Notes under the pieces: generated by a model | The model's database searches: none | Seen by the model: the letters and a program-made list of their open reading frames with translations, nothing else | Told to the model about the DNA's origin: nothing | Translations under genes and position numbers: made by a program | In this document: positions 7,090 through 13,688 of the stretch, piece by piece | Numbering within the stretch: the stretch's first letter is position 1 | Layout: every line of letters starts with the position of its first letter | Source: Porphyrobacter sp. | Lineage (GTDB): Bacteria > Pseudomonadota > Alphaproteobacteria > Sphingomonadales > Sphingomonadaceae | Direction of reading: 5' to 3' | DNA length: 16,415 nt | NCBI GenBank assembly: GCA_018991295.1 | Contig: JAGKSZ010000067.1 | Location: 1 to 16,415 of the forward strand

Positions 7090-8280
7090 ATGCGCATCGG
7101 TCTTATTGCCGCGCTGCGCCGCAGTGATGACGGGGGCTTGCGGGCTGCGCTGCCGCTGGCAGGGCGCAGTGTAATTGCCTGGCAGGCCTCCTTGCTGCAA
7201 TCGCTCGGCATCCAGCGGGTGCTGTGCCTGACCCAGGACCCCTCGGGCGAAATCCTTGCTCTTCAGCAAATGCTTGAAGGGCAAGGCGTGCAATTTCACG
7301 CTCTGAGGGGTTTTGCTGCCATCCCGGCGCTGGTGCGGGCCGAGGATGATCTGGTGATCTTTGCTGATGGACTGGTGCCCGAACCTGCCGTGGTGCGCGC
7401 CGTGCTGGGCGATGGAGAGACCCTGCAGCGAGCGGTGGCGATGATCCCGGCAGACCACCCGCTTGCCACTGAACACCCTGAGGATTTCGAGCGCGTCGAT
7501 GCCGCCCGCCATTGGGCGGGGGTGCTGGCGATGCGCGGCGCTCCGGTACAACACCTTGCCGATTTTGCCGATGATGCTGATGCGATCGGGTTGTTGTTGC
7601 GGCTTGCCTTGCAGGCGGGAACGCCCGCACGGGATCTTTCTGCTCGCGAACTGGTTCCGGAAAGCTGGTTGCTGGCGCAAAGCGCATCAGCCGTGGCGGC
7701 GCACGAAAGCGCACTGATTGCGCGCGCTGCGCCGCCTGCCGATTGGCGTGCGCCGGGCAGCGCACTTGCCGCAAGTCTGGTGCGCGCGCTGGTACCGCAG
7801 GGGCTTGCACAAGGCGCGCTGATTGCGGGAAGCACGGCACTGGTGCTGCTGTTGCTGGGTGTGATGGCGGCTACCTTTGGCTTTGGGGTGGCCGGACTAT
7901 TGGCGGCAGGGCTGGGGGCCTTTGCGGCGCAGGCATCGATGAACTTTGCGGTGCTTGCAGCCCGCCTGCGCCGTGAGGAGATGCGGTTTCCTGCGGGATT
8001 GGCAGGGGCGCGGGACTTGCTGGCGGGGCTCACCATTTGGTTTGTGCTGTCACCCGTGCCAGATTGGCAACCGCTGGCTGCACTGGGGCCGGTGACGATT
8101 GCGCTGGCCGTGCTGGTCGCCCGTCGCGGCGCGGGCCTTATCGGCGTATTGTCCGCAGACCGCCCACTTCTGCTTCTTGCCCTGGCCCTTGCCGCTGCCA
8201 TTGGCTTTTTACCCGAGGCGCTGGCCTGTCTCGCCTTGGGTCTATGTGCAGCTTTGCTGCTGCGTGAGGGCAAGGAATGA
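7090..8280 (+). CDS. Nucleotidyltransferase-like domain fused to a multi-pass membrane domain
   Basis: This 396-residue protein of unassigned function has two parts. Residues 1 to about 200 look like a GT-A/nucleotidyltransferase Rossmann fold: IGLIAAL at the N-terminus, PLAGRSVIAWQASLLQSLGI (about 24-43), a strand ending in IFADG where these enzymes carry a metal-binding Asp, and RAVAMIPADHP. The canonical GxGxR and PK loop is not visible. Residues from about 225 to the end are hydrophobic with about five to six membrane helices. A cytidylyltransferase-like part joined to a membrane part recalls the bifunctional inositol-phosphate cytidylyltransferase/CDP-alcohol phosphotransferase. However, the CDP-alcohol signature D-x2-D-G-x2-A-R is absent, so catalysis of that kind is doubtful. 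It lies in the same direction as the Hpt-like, helical and kinase-like genes. Confidence 0.7.
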   Translation: MRIGLIAALRRSDDGGLRAALPLAGRSVIAWQASLLQSLGIQRVLCLTQDPSGEILALQQMLEGQGVQFHALRGFAAIPALVRAEDDLVIFADGLVPEPAVVRAVLGDGETLQRAVAMIPADHPLATEHPEDFERVDAARHWAGVLAMRGAPVQHLADFADDADAIGLLLRLALQAGTPARDLSARELVPESWLLAQSASAVAAHESALIARAAPPADWRAPGSALAASLVRALVPQGLAQGALIAGSTALVLLLLGVMAATFGFGVAGLLAAGLGAFAAQASMNFAVLAARLRREEMRFPAGLAGARDLLAGLTIWFVLSPVPDWQPLAALGPVTIALAVLVARRGAGLIGVLSADRPLLLLALALAAAIGFLPEALACLALGLCAALLLREGKE

Positions 8281-8281
8281 T

Positions 8282-8296
8282 CTAACCCGTCCTTAA
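8282..8296. promoter_or_regulatory. CtrA-like box before the helical protein gene
   Basis: CTAA, seven bases, then TTAA followed by C: one mismatch from TTAA-N7-TTAA with exact spacing. It begins two bases after the stop of the preceding gene and lies 12 to 42 nt before the possible start codons of the next. It suggests an internal CtrA-controlled promoter for the helical protein and the kinase-like gene. Binding is inferred. Confidence 0.45.
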
Positions 8297-8315
8297 CTAT
8301 ACGGGCCTATGCCCG
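8286..8315 (+). other. Two competing short hairpins at the start of the helical protein gene
   Basis: CCCGT (8286-8290) can pair with ACGGG (8301-8305), while CGGGC (8302-8306) can instead pair with GCCCG (8311-8315). The two exclude each other, and the second holds the ATG at 8309 in its loop. The stems are only five pairs, so this may be chance in GC-rich DNA. Confidence 0.25.
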
Positions 8316-9232
8316 GGGGCACGATGGGCGAAGAGACGATGGACCTGGCCGCCGACGCAACAGTCGAGGCGATCCTGCGCGGTGGGCTCGCGCGGGAGGG
8401 CCGCGCGCTGGCGTCGGTCGTCCCGGTCCTGCGCCACCTGCTCGGCGCGCAGACGCAAGGCCTTGTCAACGAGGCCATTCTGGCGCGGGTGCGGGGCATG
8501 ATCCTTGACCTTGCCGCCCAGCTTGCAAGGCCCGAGGCCGGACACGATCCGGCGCTGCGCGGTTCCGAGGCTGTCGATGCGCTGGCCGATACGCTGATGG
8601 GCGATGAGGCTCTGCTCGGCCATTGCCACGCCCTGGCGGCCGAGGGACTGATGGCCGAGCGGTTGATGCAGCGCCACGCCATCGATCCAGTGCTGAGCCC
8701 GCTGCTTCAGGAGTTGATTGCCGCTGAGGACCCCGCCGTCGCCTCGCTGGCCATGGCGACCCTGGCTGCTCAATCGCGTTTCGTGCAAAGCCAGCGGCGC
8801 ATGGAATTGCCGCTTGGCGAATTGCCGGCAGAGCTGTTTCACGCGCTTGTTGGCCGGGCCTGCGATCAGGCCACGCGCCTGCAGGCCGCTTATGACGAGG
8901 GCGCCTCACGGCTCGGGCTGCTGGCGCGGCTTGTCGGGGCGATGCGACGCGGTGCGCTGGCGGCTCTGGGGCTCGACCATGCGGGCGTTGCGCTGTTTGC
9001 GACGGCGCTGGCGAACGAAACACGGATGCCGCGCAGTGATGTGGTGCTGGCTTGTCACGAAGGGCAGTCCCTGCACCTTGCCCTGCTGCTGCGCGCCGCC
9101 GGACTTGCTCCGGCAGCGGCCGAACGCCAGCTGCTCTTCACCGATCCGGCGGCCCGGTTCCCCGAAGCGTTGGGCTCGCTTTCGCCCAATCAGGCCGCTG
9201 CCGTGCTCGCGTCTGAACGTGCGGTGCGATGA
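8309..9232 (+). CDS. All-helical cytoplasmic protein, tentatively DUF2336-like
   Basis: This is a 307-residue protein that I do not firmly recognise. It is almost entirely helical, rich in Ala and Leu, with no membrane segment, no Cys cluster and no nucleotide-binding motif. Repeated short helices such as AVASLAMATLAAQ suggest a HEAT-like solenoid. The C-terminal part (LFATALANETRMPRSDVV, then a segment ending LALLLRAAGLA) resembles the end of DUF2336 proteins, which are common in Alphaproteobacteria near signalling genes; this match is from memory. The start is uncertain: ATG at 8309 gives the longest product but has no Shine-Dalgarno, while ATGs at 8324 (after GGGGG) and 8339 (after GAAGAG) are credible. 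Its stop overlaps the start of the kinase-like gene in ATGA, so the two are translationally coupled and their products probably work together. Confidence 0.72.
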   Translation: MPGGTMGEETMDLAADATVEAILRGGLAREGRALASVVPVLRHLLGAQTQGLVNEAILARVRGMILDLAAQLARPEAGHDPALRGSEAVDALADTLMGDEALLGHCHALAAEGLMAERLMQRHAIDPVLSPLLQELIAAEDPAVASLAMATLAAQSRFVQSQRRMELPLGELPAELFHALVGRACDQATRLQAAYDEGASRLGLLARLVGAMRRGALAALGLDHAGVALFATALANETRMPRSDVVLACHEGQSLHLALLLRAAGLAPAAAERQLLFTDPAARFPEALGSLSPNQAAAVLASERAVR

Positions 9233-10632
9233 CCGCCGTGGACCCTACCGAGACCTTGCTTGGCACTTATGGCCTTACCGACGCGCGTGACCGGCTGCTC
9301 AGCGCCGATGCGCTGCTGGCCGAATTGCAGGAACGCTGCGGGGGCGATTTGCCCGGGATTCTCGCAGTCCCTGAATTGCTCGCGCTGGTCCGGCAGGCGC
9401 GGCGTATGGGCCTAAAGATCGCGCGCAGTTTTTCCGCTTATGATGGCGATGCCGAAGTGTCAGGCTTTGTGCGCATTCACCCGCTGGCAGATGACGAGGG
9501 CGGTGGGTGCGAACTGCTCGTTGAAAACTGGCAGCGCAGCCCGCTTACCCCGCCTTCGGCCCGCGAATTTGCCGAGCGCCTCGATGCGATTGACCGGGCT
9601 ACGGCCGAAGTCATCGCCCGGCTTGACGCCCGCCAACGCTTGCAGGTCTTGAGCGCGCGTGCTCGCGATGCTGCCCAGCTTGAGGGGGCCGCGCCCGGCC
9701 ATTTGTGGACAGAGCTGGTTGAGCTTACCGATGTTTCGCACCACCAGCCGCTCCACTGGCGGCTGCTTGATGGTGCATCCTGCCGTTTTGCCGGATCGGC
9801 ACGGGATTGGCGCGTACGGCTCATTCCGCTGGGCCCCGACAGCCAGAACCCGAACGGTTTCGAACTGCTGCTGATCGCAGAGCAGCCTCTGGCAGAGCCG
9901 GTTCCCGAGGACGAAGCCGAGGGCTCCCCGGATGCCTCGCCTGCCCGCCTTGTCGGCACCGCGCTGACCCCGGTGTTACGCCAGCCGGTCGCACGGATCA
10001 TCGCCAATGCCGAGACCATGCGCGCACGCCTCGCCGGGCCCTTGCGCGAAGAATATAGCGAATATGCCGGAACCATCGCCAGCGCAGGCCAGCACCTTGC
10101 TGCGATGCTCGATGATCTTGCAGACCTTGAAGTGGTCGAAACCCCCGGCTTCAGCACAGCGCGCGAGCCGGTCGACCTTGTCGATGCCGCGCGGCGTGCA
10201 GCAGGCATTCTGGGGGTGCGGGCGCAGAACCGTGAGACGGTGCTGGTGGTGCAAGGTGAAACCGGTGATGCCATTGCCACGGCTGAATTCCGGCGCGTGC
10301 TCCAGATCCTCATCAACCTCGTCGGCAACGCTATCGCCTATGCGCCAGTCGCGAGCACGGTGACGATTGCGGCCATGCCTGCGGGCAAGGGGCAGGTGGC
10401 GGTGAGCGTTGCCGATCAAGGGCCGGGCGTCTCGCCCGAACAGGCCGACCGCATCTTCGACAAGTTCGAGCGTCTTGGCCGGGACAGTGACGGCGGCAAG
10501 GACAAGGGCAGCGGCCTCGGGCTTTACATCTCACGCCGCCTTGCCGAAGCGATGGAAGGCACACTGACCGTCGGACCTGCACCGGGCGGGGGCGCGATGT
10601 TCACGCTGGAACTGCCTGAGGCCAAGGCCTGA
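9229..10632 (+). CDS. Sensor histidine kinase-like protein with Pro at the H-box His
   Basis: This 467-residue soluble protein has no membrane helix. Residues 1-230 form a sensory or linker region that I cannot assign, with a possible PAS-like stretch at about 160-218. Residues 240-305 match a HisKA dimerisation domain of the PleC/DivJ style (LRQPVARIIANAETM, then GPLREEYSEYAGTIASAGQHL). The usual HELRTPL reads PVLRQPV, placing Pro248 (codon 9970-9972) at the phospho-accepting His. The ATP-binding domain looks intact: N box NLVGNA (363-368), G1 box DQGPG (396-400), F box DKFER (411-415) and G2 box GSGLGL (427-432). It may bind ATP and act as an allosteric partner, or act on another protein in trans, as the degenerate kinase DivL does. 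The ATGA overlap with the helical protein gene implies joint function. Confidence 0.85.
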   Translation: MTAVDPTETLLGTYGLTDARDRLLSADALLAELQERCGGDLPGILAVPELLALVRQARRMGLKIARSFSAYDGDAEVSGFVRIHPLADDEGGGCELLVENWQRSPLTPPSAREFAERLDAIDRATAEVIARLDARQRLQVLSARARDAAQLEGAAPGHLWTELVELTDVSHHQPLHWRLLDGASCRFAGSARDWRVRLIPLGPDSQNPNGFELLLIAEQPLAEPVPEDEAEGSPDASPARLVGTALTPVLRQPVARIIANAETMRARLAGPLREEYSEYAGTIASAGQHLAAMLDDLADLEVVETPGFSTAREPVDLVDAARRAAGILGVRAQNRETVLVVQGETGDAIATAEFRRVLQILINLVGNAIAYAPVASTVTIAAMPAGKGQVAVSVADQGPGVSPEQADRIFDKFERLGRDSDGGKDKGSGLGLYISRRLAEAMEGTLTVGPAPGGGAMFTLELPEAKA

Positions 10633-10830
10633 TCAGCGCCGTCTGGTGCGCCATCCGGCAATCAAGATAAGCGCCAGTCCGAGCAGGGCCGCCAATCCGC
10701 CCCGCAGGATCCAGCCCCGGTCCCGCAGCATGAAGCTGTCGCTTGGCCAGTTTAGAATGCCGGCGCCTTGCAGAGCCCAGATACAACCGAGGGCGACAAG
10801 GAACATCCCTGCCGCCCTCAGCATCATCAT
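10633..10830 (-). CDS. Small two-helix membrane protein
   Basis: This 65-residue protein has helices at about 4-24 (LRAAGMFLVALGCIWALQGA) and 43-60 (LRGGLAALLGLALILIAG), ending in WRTRRR. The loop motif WALQGAGILNWPSDSFM is one I associate with a widespread family of small uncharacterised bacterial membrane proteins. No function can be given. Three consecutive ATG codons (10830, 10827, 10824) make the exact start ambiguous. It begins 14 nt after the gltA stop in the same direction, so it is probably read with gltA. Its stop abuts the kinase-like gene stop with no base between them (convergent), so no terminator separates the two. Confidence 0.8.
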   Translation of the reverse strand: MMMLRAAGMFLVALGCIWALQGAGILNWPSDSFMLRDRGWILRGGLAALLGLALILIAGWRTRRR

Positions 10831-10844
10831 GACTTGTCAGTCTC

Positions 10845-12131
10845 TCAGCGCGCGCTGAGCGGCACGTAATCGCGCTGCGTCGGGCCGGTGTAGAGCTGGC
10901 GCGGACGCCCGATCTTCTGGCCGGGGTCGCTGATCATCTCGTTCCACTGCGCCACCCAGCCCACGGTGCGGGCCAGTGCGAAGAGCGCGGTGAACATGGT
11001 GGTCGGGAAGCCGATCGCGGACAGGATGATGCCCGAATAGAAATCGACATTCGGGAACAGCTTCTTCTCGATGAAATAGGGATCGCTGAGCGCGATCTCT
11101 TCAAGCCGCAGCGCGGTTTCGAACAGCGGATCGGTGACCTTCAGCGCATCGAACACTTCGCGCACGGTCTTCTGCATCACCGTCGCGCGCGGGTCGTAGT
11201 TCTTGTACACCCGGTGGCCAAAGCCCATCAGGCGGAACGGATCGTTCTTGTCCTTGGCGCGCTCGATATAGTGCGGAATGCGGTCAGGCGTGCCGATTTC
11301 CTTGAGCATGTTGAGCGCCGCTTCATTCGCGCCGCCATGTGCCGGGCCCCACAGGCAGGCGATGCCGGCCGCGATGCAGGCAAACGGGTTCGCGCCCGAA
11401 GACCCTGCCAGACGCACGGTCGAGGTCGAGGCGTTCTGTTCGTGATCGGCATGGAGGATGAAGATGCGGTCCATCGCACGTTCCACCGCCGGGATCACCT
11501 CATAGGGCTCAGCCGGCACGCCGAAGGTCATGCGCAGGAAATTGCCCGTATAGCTCAGCGAGTTGTCAGGATAGATAAAGGGCTGGCCGACCGAATACTT
11601 GTACGCCATCGCCGCAATCGTCGGCATCTTGGCGATCAGGCGGTGCGAGCTGATCTTGCGGTGTTCGGGATCGGAAATGTCGGTGCTGTCATGATAGAAC
11701 GCCGACAGCGCCCCCACCACGCCGCACATGATCGCCATCGGGTGCGCATCGCGGCGGAAGCCGCGATAGAACGTCATCAGCTGTTCGTGCAGCATGGTGT
11801 GACGCGTGATGGTGTAGGTGAAGTCGTCCAGCTCGTCCTTGCTCGGCAGTTCGCCGTTCAGGAGGAGATAGCTCACCTCCATGAAGCTCGAATCCTCGGC
11901 CAGCTGGCCAATCGGGTAGCCGCGGTGCAGCAGCACGCCTTCGTCACCGTCAATATAGGTCAGCGCGCTTTCACAAGCGGCGGTTGAGGTGAAGCCGGGG
12001 TCGAAGGTGAAGGCACCCGTTTGCGCGTAAAGCTTGCGGATGTCGATCACATCGGGGCCGGTGCTGCCTTCGAGCACCGGGTACTCGTAGGTCTGGCCGC
12101 CGATTTCGAGTTTCGCCGTCTTGTCTGCCAA
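10845..12131 (-). CDS. gltA: Citrate synthase, hexameric type II
   Basis: Citrate synthase condenses oxaloacetate and acetyl-CoA to citrate, the entry step of the TCA cycle. The 428-residue length and sequence fit the Gram-negative type II enzyme. Visible motifs are HADHEQNAS (about 227), GPAHGGANEA with the catalytic His at about 264, GFGHRVYKNYDPRA with the His at about 305, and FYSGIILSAIGFP. Positions agree with the E. coli numbering. TTG at 12131 is chosen as the start: it gives MADKTAKLEIGG, the usual beginning, and AGGAGA lies six bases upstream. An upstream TTG at 12149 would swallow that ribosome binding site. The gene lies 56 nt after gltX in the same direction and before a small membrane protein gene. 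Confidence 0.97.
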   Translation of the reverse strand: MADKTAKLEIGGQTYEYPVLEGSTGPDVIDIRKLYAQTGAFTFDPGFTSTAACESALTYIDGDEGVLLHRGYPIGQLAEDSSFMEVSYLLLNGELPSKDELDDFTYTITRHTMLHEQLMTFYRGFRRDAHPMAIMCGVVGALSAFYHDSTDISDPEHRKISSHRLIAKMPTIAAMAYKYSVGQPFIYPDNSLSYTGNFLRMTFGVPAEPYEVIPAVERAMDRIFILHADHEQNASTSTVRLAGSSGANPFACIAAGIACLWGPAHGGANEAALNMLKEIGTPDRIPHYIERAKDKNDPFRLMGFGHRVYKNYDPRATVMQKTVREVFDALKVTDPLFETALRLEEIALSDPYFIEKKLFPNVDFYSGIILSAIGFPTTMFTALFALARTVGWVAQWNEMISDPGQKIGRPRQLYTGPTQRDYVPLSAR

Positions 12132-12137
12132 GATCTG

Positions 12138-12143
12138 TCTCCT
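12138..12143 (-). promoter_or_regulatory. Ribosome binding site of gltA
   Basis: On the minus strand AGGAGA lies six bases before TTG at 12131. It decides the start in favour of this TTG over the one at 12149. Confidence 0.75.
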
Positions 12144-12156
12144 GTCCAAAATCCCT

Positions 12157-12188
12157 GTCTGCCCTGCGCCCCCCAGCGCAGTCTGCCC
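12157..12188 (-). other. Hairpin between gltX and gltA with flanking 8-nt direct repeats
   Basis: CTGCGC and GCGCAG (12164-12169 and 12176-12181) form a six-pair stem with a C-rich loop. The stem is bounded by two copies of GTCTGCCC (plus-strand reading, 12157-12164 and 12181-12188). There is no adjacent T-tract on the minus strand, so it is more likely a processing or stability element than a full terminator. Confidence 0.35.
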
Positions 12189-13624
12189 TAGGCAGCCTGC
12201 GCGTCGAGCCGGGCGAGCGCCTCGTCCCGTCCGAGCAGGACCAGAACATCGAAAATACCGGGTGAAGTAGTCGTCCCGGTCAGCGCCGCGCGCATCGGCT
12301 GCGCCAACTTGCCCAGACCCAATCCCTGTGCCTCGGCAAGCGCCTTGGTAGTGGCTTCGAGCGCCTCGCTTGTCCAGTCGTTTTCCGCCCGGAGCGCCTC
12401 GTGAATCTTGCGTAAAATCGAACGCGCGTCGCCTTCGAGGAGGCTTGCGGCCTTCTCGGTCATTTCGAGTGGGCGTTTGGCAAAGAGAAAGGCGGCGCCC
12501 TCAGTCACTTCGATGAGGTTCTTGGCGCGCACCTTGAGAACCGGCATGGCGCGGGTCAACAGGTCCACGTCTGCTCCCTCACCGATCCGGGCGGCGACTA
12601 GCGCGGCCAGACGGGCGTCATCCGCCTCGCGCAGGTAATGGCCGTTCAGATGTTCGAGCTTCTTCATGTCGAAGCGCGAGGGGCTCTTGCCCACCCCATC
12701 CAAATCGAACAGCTGGGTGGCTTCCTCGCGGGTGATTTCCTCGCGGTCGCCGTGGCCCCAGCCAAGACGCAGCAGATAGTTGAAAAGGGCCTCGGGCAGG
12801 ATGCCGAATTCGTCGCGATAGGCCTCAACCCCCAGCGCCCCGTGACGCTTGGAGAGCTTTGCGCCGTCGCTGCCGTGGATCAGCGGAATGTGGGCATAGA
12901 CCGGATCGGGCCACCCGCCTTCAATGGCGTTCATGGCGCGGATAATCGGCAGCTGGCGGAAGGCATTGTTGAGATGGTCGTCGCCGCGGATCACGTGGGT
13001 CACGCCCATATCGTGATCGTCCACCACCACCGCGAGCATATAGGTGGGCGTGCCATCGGCGCGCAGGATGATGTAATCGTCGATTTCCTCGTTCTTCACC
13101 GTCACCGCGCCCTGAACGCGGTCATGGATCGTCACCTCGCCGTCATTGGGCGTCTTGAGACGGATGACGAAGGGCGCTCCCTCCGGCGCTTCGGCAGGGT
13201 CACGATCGCGCCAGCGGCCATCATAACGCAGCGGCTTCTTCTGGGCGCGCTGCTCTTCGCGCATGGCTTCGAGTTCTTCGGGCGTGGCAAAGCACTTGTA
13301 TGCATGGCCCGCATTCAGGAGCTGCCAGGCCACCTCGGCATGGCGCTCTGCCCGGTCGGACTGGAAGATCGGCGGGGCATCATAATCGAGGCCCATCCAG
13401 TCGAGCCCTTCGATGATCGCGTCGATCGCTTCCTGCGTGGAGCGCTTGCGATCGGTATCTTCAATACGCAGCAGCGTGCGCCCGCCATGGTGGCGGGCAT
13501 ACAGCCAGTTGAACAGCGCCGTGCGCGCGCCGCCAATGTGCAGAAATCCGGTGGGCGAGGGGGCGAAACGGGTGACGACCTCGCCCGAGGGCGCTGCGCC
13601 GGGGATGCTGCTTTCGCTTGCCAT
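12188..13624 (-). CDS. gltX: Glutamate--tRNA ligase
   Basis: This class I synthetase charges tRNA-Glu (and in many Alphaproteobacteria also tRNA-Gln, later amidated). The 478-residue protein starts at ATG 13624, giving MASESS and then TRFAPSPTGFLHIGG with the HIGH-type motif (His29-Gly32). The KMSKS-type loop is AKLSKRHG (Lys256-Lys259), and RYDGRWRD lies in the connective domain. The cysteines that bind zinc in the E. coli enzyme are mostly missing (YKCFATPEELE, and Trp where RYDGRC is usual), so this is likely a zinc-free form. An in-frame extension runs upstream to 14116 but lies antisense to comEC and precedes the conserved N-terminus, so it is rejected. An AAGG lies four bases before the ATG. 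It is divergent from comEC and is followed by gltA. Confidence 0.96.
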   Translation of the reverse strand: MASESSIPGAAPSGEVVTRFAPSPTGFLHIGGARTALFNWLYARHHGGRTLLRIEDTDRKRSTQEAIDAIIEGLDWMGLDYDAPPIFQSDRAERHAEVAWQLLNAGHAYKCFATPEELEAMREEQRAQKKPLRYDGRWRDRDPAEAPEGAPFVIRLKTPNDGEVTIHDRVQGAVTVKNEEIDDYIILRADGTPTYMLAVVVDDHDMGVTHVIRGDDHLNNAFRQLPIIRAMNAIEGGWPDPVYAHIPLIHGSDGAKLSKRHGALGVEAYRDEFGILPEALFNYLLRLGWGHGDREEITREEATQLFDLDGVGKSPSRFDMKKLEHLNGHYLREADDARLAALVAARIGEGADVDLLTRAMPVLKVRAKNLIEVTEGAAFLFAKRPLEMTEKAASLLEGDARSILRKIHEALRAENDWTSEALEATTKALAEAQGLGLGKLAQPMRAALTGTTTSPGIFDVLVLLGRDEALARLDAQAA

Positions 13625-13688
13625 GGGCCTTGCATTCCTGTTCACTTTGAGCGGCTTGTGGTGGGCAGGCCGGTCGGGGGACGAGCCG

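Noticed and set aside
11214..11987. 257-codon open frame on the plus strand
   Set aside because: It is antisense to gltA and has no motif or ribosome binding site.
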